Source of the DNA: Antedon mediterranea
Taxonomy: Eukaryota; Echinodermata; Crinoidea; Comatulida; Antedonidae
Direction: 5' to 3'
Assembly (NCBI RefSeq): GCF_964355755.1
Contig: NC_092675.1
Span: 8,156,312-8,220,311 of the forward strand
DNA: 64,000 nucleotides
Below are positions 22,287 through 34,100 of the stretch, one piece after another (position 1 is the first letter of the stretch; each line of letters begins with the position of its first letter). The translations under genes were made by a program, and so were the position numbers. Below the pieces are notes generated by a model. The model did not search any database. It worked only from the letters and a program-made list of their open reading frames with translations, and was not told where the DNA came from.

Positions 22287-22930
22287 GCATATCAAGCAGA
22301 AGGTCCGAGTTCGAGTCTCGGACTTTTTCTCATTCTCACAGATTTCCTCATCTTTAACGTTTCAAATTAATTAATTAAATGTCAGTATATCACCGGGCGG
22401 TTTAGAATTACCTTTCTTTGCCTGATATGTTTTCTCTTCGGATATCCCGCCTCGTGAATAAAAATACTGAAAAAATGAGGGCGTATCAAGTTTATCTCTG
22501 GTGCGCGTGCGTACAAATAAGGACTAGTGCTGTTCCCCCGAACCACGCCGAGAATGTAAAAGAGTCGCTATCAAATCGAGTTTGAACAATACCATGAAAG
22601 CCCCAGTGGTCTAATGGTTAGGACAACTGCATATCAAGCAGAAGTTCCGAGTTCGAATCATGGTTGGGGTGACTTTTTCTCATTCTCACAGATTTCCTCA
22701 TCTTTATCGTTTCAAATTAATTATATATATAATATATATATAAAGTCAAATTACTGAAAAATTGACAATGATGTGGATATCAGTGGCTGGATCACAATGG
22801 AGATACACAAAAAAATAAGCGAAAACCTAAATCAAAACGATAAAGTAAAACAGCCAGAAATATTAGCAGAGCTTTCAGGCAACACTAGCCCTTCATCATC
22901 AATGGCCTATTGTACGCAATAATAATGCTA
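22287..22930 (+). repeat. tRNA-derived dispersed repeat
   Basis: It has a tRNA-like head, then CTTTTTCTCATTCTCACAG and ATTTCCTCATCTTTA, then ATATCACCGGGCGG, and at the far end CAAATTACTGAAAAA and CAACACTAGCCCTTCATCA. The same blocks in the same order occur at 62125-62630, and a small tail piece at about 33858. The head and tail block occurs twice here (22287-22375 and 22600-22730), indicating insertion of one copy into another. Confidence 0.7.
22600..22671 (+). tRNA. tRNA-like sequence (pseudogene/SINE head)
   Basis: It can be drawn as a cloverleaf: acceptor GCCCCAG/TTGGGGT, D arm GTCT/GGAC, anticodon arm CTGC-ATATCAA-GCAG, T arm CCGAG-TTCGAAT-CATGG. The anticodon would be ATC, unusual for Asp. 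The T stem has an A-A mismatch and the anticodon stem an A-A closing pair. The SINE tail follows directly. It is therefore almost certainly a SINE promoter, not a working tRNA. Confidence 0.45.
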
Positions 22931-22950
22931 ATCATAATATCACACGATAT

Positions 22951-22980
22951 ATTGTATTGTATTGTATTGTATATTGTATA
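22951..22980. repeat. ATTGT microsatellite
   Basis: About five or six ATTGT units stand directly before the conserved promoter block of signal-exon copy 1. Confidence 0.85.
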
Positions 22981-23411
22981 AATATTGTTGGAAAGTTTCC
23001 AAACTTGCAAATAACTATTCATTATTATTCGTTATATAGATGTATTGGTCAGGAGTTTTTTTCCGTGATTTTGTCGTAATATTTTACCTGGAAACCCATA
23101 TTGTACCCAGATAGTTGGTCATTTACTTCAAAACATATTTTGAAGACGAATTCTTACCAAAGAGCCTGATGCTATTCATTTGCTACCTTATTGTATAATT
23201 ACCTTTTACCTACTGTAATTAACATACTTAGTGACGCAAATAACGCAAGTAATATGTATAATGATACCATTAATACAATTCTTCACACTTAAATTCTTGC
23301 ATATGTCACATGTCTATCATTTTGGTTTTATATTTTTGCCACATATTGTGTTTGTAATACCTACCTGGAAACATAATAAAACGCCATTCACTCTACTAAA
23401 AGACGAATTGT

Positions 23412-23419
23412 TATAAAAG
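23412..23419 (+). promoter_or_regulatory. TATA box of signal-exon copy 1
   Basis: TATAAAAG lies in the block ACGAATTGTTATAAAAGGAG, about 75 bases before ATG 23494. The block GGAGCCGTTACTCT.GTATCG is conserved at the same place in copies 2 and 3. Confidence 0.7.
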
Positions 23420-23493
23420 GAGCCGTTACTCTAGTATCGTACACATTGATAAGTTTGATTCTCTTGATAAGTGAACTACAACTTACAAACAAG

Positions 23494-24079
23494 ATGTTAC
23501 TCCTCAAGCACAGCCTGTTCTTTCTTTTTGTAGTTATCGGAGTTGCTCATGTCCAAGCATTCCCGACGTTGTTTTTTAGTTATATATATAATTTTAAATA
23601 AGCTAATGACCTTTTATATGAATGAATTAACACATTTTATTAGATTTCAAATCCACAAATTAGTTTAAAGAATGTTTTGCTTGAAGTGCAATTTGAATCA
23701 GTGATTTTGCAGGATCACTATAATTTTGTTGTGTTTTGGAAGGTTGTTCCTTGTTTTAAGAGTTTCCAATTGAGCTGGTAGCAGATCAATCCTAATAACA
23801 TTTAAAGAAATCAGTGTTTTTTTTAAAGGATTTTTTTTAACGTAGAACTATAATTGATAATAATGCTGTTGAAGTCTACCTGATAGTATTGTTCCTAGTA
23901 GTAGTTTATGATATGGTTATACATTTTCTTTAAATAATCGTGTCCATCAAACTTTGCTAATTTAGATATCAATGATTGTCTCCAGAACCCTTGCTTAAAC
24001 CAGGGAATGTGTATCGACGGTGTTAACACGTACGTCTGTTTATGTATGGCTGGATACACTGGTTTAAACTGTCAAACAG
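23494..24079 (+). pseudogene. Secreted EGF protein, copy 1: signal exon plus one EGF exon
   Basis: ATG 23494 opens MLLLKHSLFFLFVVIGVAHV, a good signal peptide ending QAFP, but the donor CAAA|GTAAG present in copy 2 is replaced by unrelated text and the frame soon stops. A phase-1 EGF exon follows at 23966-24079: DINDCLQNPCLNQGMCIDG... to GYTGLNCQT, six cysteines, acceptor TTTAG and donor GTATAG. Such proteins are secreted and bind other proteins through EGF modules. No further EGF exons follow in this copy. Whether an alternative donor keeps it alive is unknown. Confidence 0.65.
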
Positions 24080-24117
24080 GTATAGGTGTTATAATAATAG
24101 ATAACACAGTTCATTAT

Positions 24118-24345
24118 AAAGATTGTGTGCAGTTTCTAAAGTGAGTGTATTTTACCTGAATTTGTGCATTTTACCGTCCTGATTTTTATATAATACCGAT
24201 TGTGTGCATTTTACCGACCTTGTACAATTTACCGACTGTGTGTTTTAAAGATTGTTTAATTAAATTTACTCATTGTGTGTATTCTACCAAGTGTGTGCAT
24301 TTTACCGATTGTGTACAGCTTTACTGGCTGTGTACACTTTTCCGA
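24118..24345. repeat. Degenerate ~19-bp minisatellite
   Basis: Variants of ATTGTGTGCATTTTACCG recur about nine to eleven times directly after the EGF exon of copy 1. Confidence 0.7.
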
Positions 24346-24839
24346 CGTACCTCTCTTAAATTGGTGGACTGAATATTCAATCGATACGGTTGATTTTTCA
24401 ACTTTTGGCCGACTGTGAGTAGGGACAAATCGGATTGATTAAAATAACGATTGAGAATGTTTCAATCGATTCAAAGATTGAAAAATTTCAAACTAAGATG
24501 ATTGGAAAAATTATTTTTTCAACCAAAATCGATTGACTTTTTGTTTAAATACGATGCTTAAAAAAGATACGTTTCTTATATATATATTCCATTTTGATTT
24601 TATTGAACATAACAAATAACAGTATATTACAATAGTCAAGACACTGCTGTAGTCTTTGTCTTTCAGTATTATAATTATAAATTCAAAAACTATCTTATAT
24701 GCATTGGTGATATACCCTAATTCTTGGGAGGGCATCTACAAAGTTCACAAATATCATCCAGGAAAATATAGTGCAGCCTAAATAAAAGCCCAACCATGGC
24801 TTCTATAATGTGTCTGAATGAAAGTACATGTTGAGTTAT

Positions 24840-25621
24840 GATTACCGTCCAATTGACAATAAATATGGCTGTCGGTATTGCAAATTTTTGTCCTGAATAC
24901 TCTTTTCTAACATCTGTTGCATCCTGTAAGAATAACAAAAAGCATAACAAACTGTTATTTATCATAAAATATTTGATAAATGTATGCATCTTTAGTAGTA
25001 GTACTGTACTATATTTATCATTGAAAATTTTTTATTTTTAATATGGTCTTAAAAAGCAACGGTGAATAGTTTTGCTATTCAATCAGAAAAGAGTATCATA
25101 TAAAACTCTTTTCTCTAATTTAAGTAAATTTTGACATTCGTAATTTTTAAAATGAAAATAAAAACTGTACTATTAATTATGCTTACATGGATATGTTGAA
25201 TGAACAAATTCACAGCTTCTGATTTGGTCCATGCTCTGTATAAGATTGGTCTAGTGCACAAAATAAATTATAAAACATTAATAATAGTAACACAAATAGT
25301 AAAAATAATAGGCTAGTTCAGAATCAGTCAAGCCACCAATAATTAGGCAATCTTTTTCTAGCATCAGGTCGGTATGTCGAGTAGTTTCTTCTAGGTTGGA
25401 AATATTTTTTAATCCAGTCCCTGTTCAGTTTTAAAGCTTAAAAAACACGAATATACACAATTGACATGTATAAATACATTACAGTGATTTAAATACAGAT
25501 ATACAACATATTATTATTACTTACTATCAAAAAATAAATATAAATAGTTCAAGATGATGTCCATGTTGTTATTGTGAATGATTGCAGCCCGAAATATCAT
25601 TGACATTGTGTAGTCAAGCAT
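24840..25621 (-). CDS. Unrecognised minus-strand multi-exon gene candidate
   Basis: Exon X, 25621-25525, starts MLDYTMSMIFRAAIIHNNNM and ends at a perfect donor, GATA|GTAAGT, phase 1. Exon Y, 25436-25324, begins after TTTTTTAAG in the matching phase and continues LKLNRDWIKKYFQPRRNYST to PNYWWLD and TGA. Joined, these give 69 residues. Exon X could also be internal, since an acceptor GCACAG lies just upstream. Further minus-strand exon-like blocks are at about 25250-25190 (ILYRAWTKSEAVNLFIQ, donor CAT|GTAAGC) and 24928-24846 (acceptor TTACAG, DATDVRKEYSGQKF). I do not recognise the protein. Splice signals and phases agree; expression is unproven. Confidence 0.35.
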
Positions 25622-25749
25622 TTTTCCTGTGCAATAGATAGAAATAATATGTTTCTACTAAATGTTATAGTACTGTACAGTATACACAGTATAGCCTATC
25701 GTCATTATTTATTAATATTACAATTATTAATTATATCATAATTTATTCG

Positions 25750-26165
25750 TAGGACGCCTAGGCTAGGCCCTACTAGAGGTTCTAGGTCTAGGCCTCTAGG
25801 GCCTAGTCTAGGAAATAGAATTAAAGTAGGGCCTAGGCTTAGTAACTAGCCTAGGCTATGCCTATTTATTATTAGACCTAGCTCTTCTCCAGCTAGACCT
25901 ACTAGTTAGGCCTAGCCTACTAGGCTAGTACTAGCCTAGGCCTAGGCTAGCTAGGGTAGAACGTCATCAACAATATACAACAAATACACAAAGTAACGTT
26001 TTTTAGTATTCATTAAAATGAAATGCCTATTCAACTAGGCTAGGCCTAGCCTAGATAGAATAATATTCAAAGCATAACACATTTGATTTAGTAAATCTAA
26101 CCTAGGCTACTCACTAGCTAGGCCTAGGCCTATAGCCTAACTCGATAACCGGCAAAAATAAACTC
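25750..26165. repeat. AGGCCTAGGCCT-rich tract
   Basis: Dozens of overlapping CTAGG, GGCCTA and TAGGC words form an imperfect palindromic low-complexity tract. Shorter versions occur throughout the window (6790, 30890, 31977, 58680). Downstream to about 26480 is locally GC- and CpG-richer; no gene is supported there. Confidence 0.6.
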
Positions 26166-27154
26166 GAGCCGTAACAGTACACCACACTCGCTGCTGTCAC
26201 GTCAACTAGCCTACTAAACTAGATCTGTGCTGCTGTGGCCAGAAAATGTGCGCGGTGGTGGTGGTGTGAATGTAGGCCTCAATGTAGCGTATGCCTTAGA
26301 TTCAATTTAAAATAAATGATTACCAACCTTCTAAAATAGATATTGATTCAATTGGCATATGTTACGAATACGGTAGCTCGTAAATTGTTGGCAAAGAATC
26401 TAAAATACGATCGAAGAGCATGAAGACACTGACTCTGAAGATCAGGCGGGTGGCCGGGCGGGAAGCGAGGATCGGAGGGAATTGACAAACTTTTGTTGTC
26501 CGCGCGCTTTCACGTCACAATATATTAGGCGCTGATTGGATGTTGTAATCAAACTTTCTATCAGTTGAAACTTTATTTTCAACTGGAGCGTATTTCACGT
26601 TCATGAATACCATATTCAGTCTAAAAAGTTTGGTTTTAATCATCAAACGTAAATACGATCGAAATTTCCAATCGATGAATTTAAGAGATCATCGCACATT
26701 TTATTTTGTGGTGATTTAACAAAAAATAAACTAATAATTGTATCAAATACAAATAAACAATACTTGTGTAGCAGGAAATGTTTACAATCCGGCTTTCATG
26801 ACGTGTTCAGAAGCAACGAAAGTAAACGGGCCTTGTGGAGTCCCAGCACAAGTAGATAACCAATTCTGTTTCGACAAGACTAATGGATATCACTACCATC
26901 CAACAGACTGTAATAGATTTTACCAATGTTACTGTTATATATTGTGCTCTTGGAATGAATGATAACACTAAGTATTTCACTAAGAAATCAGACCATGTGC
27001 TACGGTACTGTTCAGCCATCTTGTAGAACTCTTTGATTAGTCTCCAATCCAGTCGTTAAATTGCTAATATGAATATATTACATTACTTCCTTCTTTTAAA
27101 ATTGAGTCAAGTGATACAGGTATTGATTATAGTATGGCTATCTAACATTCAATT

Positions 27155-27714
27155 AAATTCAATTCAATTAAAACTTTATTATCCCCATGGGGAAACTCTG
27201 TTGGCCTTTTCAACAGTACAGTACATACAAATATAAAATGGATACAGTACATAAAATATAAAATACGATAAAAAAAGCCATACAAAATATACATATAAAA
27301 TCCTAAAAAGTCGATTTAAAATACTACAAAAAATAAAACTAGCGCATAAAATACGATTATACGATAATATAATGAATGATATTATCATTCATTATATAAT
27401 CGTATAGCGGCAGGGACGAATGAATTGCCATATCTATTTGTTTTAATTTTTCTTTGAAGGAGTCTGTCACAACGTTGACTTTTGTTAAATTTATAGTGCA
27501 GAGGATGAGCGTGGTCTTTTAAAATAATTTTCAATTTTTTAATTACTAATTCCTTATATAAAACTTCAGGTTGAATTTGTTCAGAGCCTACTATTCTACT
27601 GCCTTGTTTAACTATTTTATTAAGTAAAAGTCTATCTTTAAAACGTGAATTACCATAATAACATATTAGGCAAAAACTAAGTAACAATAAACATAATGCA
27701 TATAACAAAAACAA
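27155..27714 (-). pseudogene. Rex1-like LINE 3' fragment inserted in the LTR element
   Basis: The minus-strand ORF ends with DHAHPLHYKFNKSQRCDRLL then NRYGNSFVPAAIRLYNE. This is the same C-terminal block as residues about 930-970 of the intact LINE at 13.5-16.5 kb, but clearly diverged. A TTCAA/TTAAA short-tandem tail lies at its 3' end (about 27149-27172). It lies between the left LTR and the integrase remnant. Confidence 0.75.
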
Positions 27715-27753
27715 GATCTTCTAGATTTAAATTAACTATATAATGATTATATC

Positions 27754-27966
27754 TTATGTCCCTTTTCCTTTCTCTCTCTTTACATCAGATGTGGTATCCA
27801 ACATCATGTGATTAGGAAGTATTATTTTAACCAATCGTCCTATTTTAACTTCATACTTTCTTGGACCTAATACCTTTATTACTATGCCATTTAGCCATTT
27901 GTCTTTTCCTTTACCTTGTCTTCTCATGTTTTTCACTTTTACTTTGTCTGACACTGAAAAGGTTTT
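27754..27966 (-). pseudogene. Integrase C-terminal fragment of the LTR element
   Basis: The text SDKVKVKNMRRQGKGKDKWL, then GIVIKVLGPRKYEVKI, resembles the C-terminal 'GD.V.V.N......KW..G.I....GP..Y.V' region of Ty3-type integrases. Only this tail survives. Confidence 0.7.
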
Positions 27967-28012
27967 TTCTGATTGTGTTTTAGGATCTTTATGTAGTTTT
28001 TGGCTATATTGT

Positions 28013-28637
28013 TTACATTCTATTCGTTCTCAAACCAAATTTTCTTAGCTTAGAATCTGTTGTCGATTGAATAATATGTGATTTAATCTCTCCACTAATA
28101 TCATGGAAATCAAACTTATCAGCTTGTTCACGTAGTCTAATATGATACACGTCAATTCTCTCAAATTTATTTTGCTGTAACTTTCTAAATTTCGATCTTT
28201 CAAATTCACTGTTCGATGATGGTAAGAAGTAATTTTTCAAACTTCTTTTGCCTGTACGTATGTCGTACCTTTATTTGGTAGCATTTCAAATATGTTAAAG
28301 TTACCTGGGCCAATGAAGTGTAGCAGTAGTGCTCTCTTCCTTACGTCAGCAGTCACGTTCGCCGCCACTAAAGCTTGGTTCCCACTAGAACGTAACGCAA
28401 GGACGTAAACGCAACGCAAGCGTTTTAACCAATAACAAGCGAAGTTATAGACAGTTAGCAATCACAAGCGAATAAGCCATCGCTTGTGATTGGTCAATTC
28501 ACCTGCGTTGCGTTACGTCCTTGCGTTGCGTCGCTAGTGGGAACCACGCTTAAGTAGTTATCAAACCTGTCGATCCATCTCACCCATTCTTGTATGGTTG
28601 GATCAAAATACTCCACCGATATGTTAAATTTATACAT
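28013..28637 (-). pseudogene. Gag-like fragment of the LTR element, split by a MITE
   Basis: The start MYKFNISVEYFDPTIQEWVR (minus strand from 28637) is cut by the 177-bp insert at 28373-28549. It resumes with VAANVTADVRKRALLLHFIG, then NYFLPSSNSEFERSKFRKLQ and IRLREQADKFDF, the capsid-like order of Ty3 gag. A frame change near 28240 breaks it again. Confidence 0.7.
28373..28549. mobile_element. MITE with TTAA-type target duplication
   Basis: Terminal inverted repeats are GC[TG]TGGTTCCCACTAG, with CGTAACGCAAGGACGTAA words further in. Flanks are TAAA (28369-28372) and TTAA (28550-28553), consistent with a TTAA duplication in which one copy mutated. TTAA targets are used by piggyBac- and Kolobok-type transposases; which mobilised this one is unknown. 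Confidence 0.7.
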
Positions 28638-29147
28638 TATTGCTTACTTATCATATTCACAGAGTTCACTTATCCACAATTCTCGTCGCCAATGTTATAT
28701 ATTGTGCTCTGGGAATGAATGATAACACTAAGTATTTCACTAAGAAATCAGACCATGTGCTAATGTTCAGCCATCTTGTAGAACTCTTTTATTAGTCTCC
28801 AATCTAGTCGTTAAATTGCTAATATGAATACATTACAGTTACCAAGGTACAACATACCATAAAACATGTAAGCCTGGACTTTTCTTCAATGGTGAAGTAA
28901 CACCTGTAAGGTGTGACTATCCATCAAACGTACCTAGGTGTAATTAATTGTCTCAAATATGTTTAAATTGCCAGTGGCATAGTAAATTTCAACAATGGAT
29001 ATTAAAATGTCCGATACTACGCTTTTAAGCTATTTTTACTAGCTGATCCATATTTCATAATGATATATAATTTATGTAATTATTAGCTGGATAGTTTTTC
29101 TGTGGCGAAAGCCCTATAATAATAAAGAAGTATAGATACATTAAGGT

Positions 29148-29515
29148 ATGTTGTATTGTAAATTAGTCAATCTATTAATACCTTAATGTTAGTTTGAATA
29201 ATTTAAACTAAATTAATTTGTACAACCAAAGATTAAAACTTTTCGAAATAAAGAGATGTTTATAATAAGGTGTTGCTTCTTATAATGCTCTTCTATGACT
29301 AACTGGAAACAACCATCACATTTTAAAATGTTGTATTGTAAATTGTTCGATCTAATAATACCTCAATGTATGTTAATTTGAATAATTTAAACTAAAATAA
29401 TTTGTACAACCAAAGATTAAAACTTTTTGAAATAAAAAGATGTTGATAATAATAATGGTGTTGCTTCTTTATGTTTTTCTATGACTAACTGGAAACAGCC
29501 ATTACATTTAAAAAA
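29148..29515 (+). repeat. Tandem ~185-bp duplication in the 3' region of the peritrophin relic
   Basis: ATGTTGTATTGTAAATT, TTTGTACAACCAAAGATTAA and ATGACTAACTGGAAACA recur in order in two adjacent copies. Each has an AATAAA-type signal (GAAATAAAGAG, GAAATAAAAAG), so it is probably a duplicated poly-A region. Confidence 0.75.
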
Positions 29516-30585
29516 ATTGTTAAATTTGCTATCGGACGGTGAGACTACTATAACTACAGCCGACATATGGTTGGCCTATTGTTAAACTTTATAAATATAT
29601 CAGTTTGGCATTTCAATTTAATGGGAATGGCAGTTTATAACAATAATTTTCAGAGAATGTTTGGTGCAGCGAATTTTACATTTATTTTCGTGATTTTATT
29701 TCGGTAATATCTACATATTTGCATGCCATTGTTCATAACATTTCTGTAGGCCTATATCAATTATATCATACCTAAACAATAATTATGTTAGTTCAATTGG
29801 TCCAATACATCCTGGTATAGAATTCTTCAGCCAAGTTTCAAAGTTTGTATATATAACATGTTACCTTATAACACACACATTATGTTATGGTCATAATATA
29901 CTATATAATATAGCCTTTAATGTCTCGTATCAGTAAATGGAGACAATTGTAGACCTACTGTAAATGTATTACAAAAAAAATGCTTTTGATTTGAGCACTG
30001 TTACCGAATAATATATCCACACATTTGTGGTGTTGAAAATTTATTCAGAACTTCACATACAATATCACCTATAAAATATCACCTACTGTCTTGTACAATA
30101 CCATAATTATTAATTACAGCTTACAACTGAATGCGTACTCTAATTGAAAGTTACTAAAGTTGTCAAAATATCCATTCCATGTTTTAGTGTTTTTTACGCA
30201 CCAATAATATATAAATAATGAATGTTTATGAGTAATGGTACAAATAATGGCATTTGGTGAATGATGAAAGGTCATATGGAGAAATAGATATTTAGATGTT
30301 AATAATAATAATGAATACCGTAGCTCACGTTATAGGTTATTGAAATGATGCACATAAAGCGACTCCTTATTGTGGAAACTTTTCAAAGAACCTAAAAAAT
30401 ATATTGATGATTATTTACATTTATTCAAATAAGTCTTTCGGTTTCATTTTTTGTGTTAAACTTATTGAACCTTCCTCTACATTCAAAAGTGTATACTTGG
30501 TTCAAGTAATACACTATTTAGCAAGTAGCATGCACAAATTTTGCTTACAGCTAGTCATCATAAAATACATAAAATGTTTTGACTT
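29516..30585. other. AT-rich non-coding sequence
   Basis: No supported gene or repeat; scattered AT-rich text. Confidence 0.4.
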
Positions 30586-31190
30586 CTCGAGCACCCGATT
30601 CTGCTACTGTCCACAGGTGCTATCTGTAAAACTATAGAAAGTTATACACGTTGCTGTCTGCTATAAATGCTGTACTTTTAACACATGGTACACTGTCTGT
30701 AGCACAGTGTGTGTTGACAATTTACAATGATGTACAACCATAGGCAGGTTTTCGTACTGCCATGCAAGAATGGATAGGTGTTTTCCGCCGCTTTTAGGCC
30801 TTCTAGTCAATTATTGTTATTATTATACGAATTACGTAATTAGTCTAGTAGCTCATCTACCTTTTTAGCAGGGCATAATGAATATTGTAGCTAGGCTAGG
30901 CCTACTACTAGTCTAGCGGGAAATCAACCAATTATTTGGTTGGATACGAGTTTAGGGTAGGAAGTTAAGTACGAGTTGGCATGGGTACGAGTCGACCAGG
31001 GGTGAATCGACCTGAGTACACCCGGCCGCCCTACTAGAGCATAGGCTACAGGCCTGCAGGAATGGGAAATCTGTCCTAGCTATAGGCATAGGCCTACATT
31101 GGGACGCCCAAAAAAGCCATCCTATGAGCATAAAAAGGCCTCGTAGAGCCAGACATGTATTGTTAACATACACTACACAGTACTACGTCT
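30586..31190. repeat. ~600-bp inverted repeat, left arm
   Basis: It is almost identical in reverse complement to 37183-37789. Shared landmarks are CACCCGATTCTGCTACTGTC, TGCATGGCAGTACGAAAACC and TGGTCGACTCGTACCCATGC. Both arms hold an equivalent 73-codon ORF (starting MYVNNTCLALRG and MDVNNTCLALRG). It has no known domain and is probably not coding. Confidence 0.85.
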
Positions 31191-31199
31191 ACCATTTAT

Positions 31200-34100
31200 T
31201 ATAGTTCCATGGTACTACGGATCACTACTATCTAGGTCTAGTAGGGTAGGGTTCCAGTACAGTCGAGCAGCAAAGTGCTCATTTAACCGTTAAAACGCTG
31301 TTTTTTAACTGCGCAGGTCACTGAGCATCGCCAAGTTATAGTGACTTCCGGTTCGCTTTTCACTTCGCGGCAAGCAATTTGCATGGGAATACCCTTACAA
31401 ATCTGCTGCAATTTCCACCATCCGGGTTAAATTATATCTTTCTATATTTGGAAATTGTTACTCCTAATATGGAAGATTATTCCCGCCACAAAATTTTGGT
31501 ATAAATAGCCCAGGAAAGGACGACAGAGCTTATTGAAGAAAAAAGTGCAGATGGAGGTGTTCGTTGAGGTAGGCTACGTGATTTATTTGTTTGGTTTCGT
31601 AGGGAATCCGGCACTTTTCTCATCAGCACGGAACCTTTATAAAAACCTAGTGGTTGGTTATTAGGTTATTAATCTATCTTTTCTGAAAGTTTAAGCTTGG
31701 TTCAGCTTGTGGGACGGATTCAATATCCGTTCAAAGCTGGGGATATATTCTAAGCAGACTCCATCTTGGATTCGTATGTTTAGTACAGGCCGTGTGGTTG
31801 AGTAATTTCAATCCTTCAAAATCACTATGTGCAATCCGTTTTTAAACCAGTTAATATACCAAAATATGTTATTAGTAGCTTTATTATTTTGGATTTGGTG
31901 CTAGTTTGGTAAATATTGCAATATAATTGTAGATTATTTGGTTGTAAAAAAATGTACCAAACTTGTAGTATTATCTAGGCCTAGGCTATAGGCCTAGCCC
32001 ATTTGACGGAAACCCAGTGCTATTTGTAGGCGGATAGAGAGGGCCGCAGGCTAGTTTTTAGTGGCATATCGCCGACTTATTATAATCAATGTGAAGCCAT
32101 ATTATTATTATTATGTTTAAAATGTTGAATCTATATCCACTGGATTATGGATATATATCGTTGGATATTTAAAGAAAGGCCTAGGCCTAGACCTTTTTAT
32201 TTAATTAATTTAGGACTATATTACGGGAAATTCTTTGCCAAAGAAAAGAAAATACGTTATGGCTGTTGGAGGTTTGTAAATATATGACAATAATGTAGCC
32301 TAGGCTAGGAAAGACTGTAGGTAGGATGAGGTAATTTGGATGGTCGTACATATGATATTTATATATACAGTATTGTGTATAGTAGTGATCATGGCGACAA
32401 AATTTAGGATGACTAAAGTTGACATTCAAATTATTTAACTATGTATAGCTCATTATTGGTGTTTTTTTTTTCTTTCAGGTTTCTAAGAATAAACTATCCG
32501 ACTTGTGATTCATCTTGTGCTGCAAAAACAATCCTATTTTGATATTTGTAAATTGATGTACGTAACAGATGTCTTTAAAAATAAAAAAAAAATAAAAATT
32601 TTTATTATCGCGATGATTTAACTCAAATATTGACATATATAACTTGATATTTTAGCCTGAGCAAGATAGTTTGATAGGCATATTTTACTTCGATGTAAAT
32701 AAGATATTACATGTTATACTGTATGTAAAATACTTTTTTGTAAATAAAATTATTTAATGGTGGTTAATTTATTAACTTGTTAATTTGTTTGTTAGTTATG
32801 ATGTTATACTATTAATTATTTAGTTAGTAACCAAAGTGGAGTGGATTCGTGGCAGTTGCAACTTGACTGTAATATGCATATATATAATAATATTTACTTC
32901 TTCTTGGATAAAGTTAAAGCAAAATAAGCAATAATAAAAATTAAATATTTATTTTGCCATAAAGAAAGCAAAAACTAAACATACAGTACTATATGTACAG
33001 TAATACCATGGACCTATAGGTCCATAGTAATACATACTGTAGTATTGAGCACCAGTAGCAGAGATGTCTGGACAATCGAATATAATCGTTATCAGCTGTC
33101 TGGGTACCCAAGGCTAGTGCTAGAAAATGGCGAAAATTCGTGTATTCATTCGCCGTCAGCGAAATGAATCCGGCACTTTTCTCATCAGAAGCAAATCAAC
33201 AAATCCTTTTATCAGTTTGTTTTGATATATAATCTGGATAATATATATTAAAATGGCCTTGGTTCAAGCATGTTTAACAGGTAAAATCAGATTTTTTCCT
33301 ACCTAGGCCCCTTAGCACTGCGGTACCCTACGCCGTGTGGGGGAACCGATCCCGGCAGTATTTCTTAAGTAGCCTATCTTTCGTAAAATCCTTAGTTGAA
33401 TTTTATTAATATAAATTTAATTGTATGAATATGCTATTTAAATGTTATTGACATTTTTTTTTGCTGCATTTTGTAATTCCGCACTACTTGCTTTATCGCG
33501 ATTCCAAGATGGCGGCAATTCAAATTTTGATTTGGTAATAATTCGCGAGGTCAACCACTTTGCTGCCCGACTGGTAATTTCGGTCGCGTTTTTTCAGGAG
33601 GGCATGTGAGAGGTGAGGTAGGTTAGCCCAGCTAGGCTAAACTAACATGTAAGTTGTATTCTACCATGGGATGGGAACGAGTCGGCATGGGGGTACGGGT
33701 TGATCTTTATCCGTATTCTAGGGTGCTGGTCAACCCGTAACGTACCCATGTCAACTCGTACCAAACTTGGCTAACTCGTACCAAAATAATTGGTCAACTC
33801 GTACCAATAGCTTTATAGCTTTATTGATAGCTTGGTTCAAATCTAGGTTGGGACAGTTTTTTCTCATTCTAAAACAGATTTCCTTATATAAATAATAAAA
33901 TAATATCGACCTATGAATTTAACTGTAATATTGTATTATATACATAATATTAGTAGTAATAGTAATTCCCATTGCATTTATTATTATAATATATTTTACG
34001 GTTACCCCTTAATTATACTATAGTATAACTTCCTTGTTATATTTTACAATATTTTCTTCATAATTCAACAATTTTTTTTCACAGCTAATTATCAAACTGA

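Larger units (their letters stand above)
26933..28837 (-). mobile_element. Internally deleted Ty3-like LTR retrotransposon with TSD GTTAC
   Basis: The LTRs at 26933-27082 and 28693-28837 (about 150 and 145 bp) both start TGTTATATATTGTGCTC and end ATTACA (TG...CA), and differ at only a few positions. GTTAC flanks both ends (26928-26932 and 28838-28842). Coding is on the minus strand: gag next to the 28.7-kb LTR and the end of integrase next to the other. Protease, reverse transcriptase and most of integrase are missing. After the 5' LTR the minus strand reads TTGGCGACGAGAATT, a likely primer-binding region. It cannot move on its own. Confidence 0.9.
26755..28947 (+). pseudogene. Second peritrophin-like gene, chitin-binding exon disrupted by an LTR element
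   Basis: Left part: CVAGNVYNPAFMTCSEATKV and GPC (end of one CBM14 domain), then CFDKTNGYHYHPTDCNRFYQ with C and Y up to 26932. Right part, from 28843: QGTTYHKTCKPGLFFNGEVT, then CDYPSNVPRC and stop at 28945-28947. The two halves make one ordinary six-cysteine CBM14 domain in the same frame, with the LTR element between them. The 5' edge lacks a good acceptor. Related to the gene ending at 376. As it stands the product would be truncated inside the second domain. Confidence 0.85.

Noticed and set aside
22600-22671. Functional tRNA with anticodon ATC
   Set aside because: Stem mismatches, an attached SINE tail and repeated copies indicate a SINE promoter.
24360-26690. A DNA transposon with TCAATCGAT-type terminal repeats around the minus-strand gene candidate
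   Set aside because: The two ends share only scattered short words. No consistent inverted repeat or target duplication could be drawn.
30952-31173. 73-codon ORF duplicated at 37202-37423
   Set aside because: Conserved only because it lies in the two arms of an inverted repeat. No domain, start context or splice support was seen.
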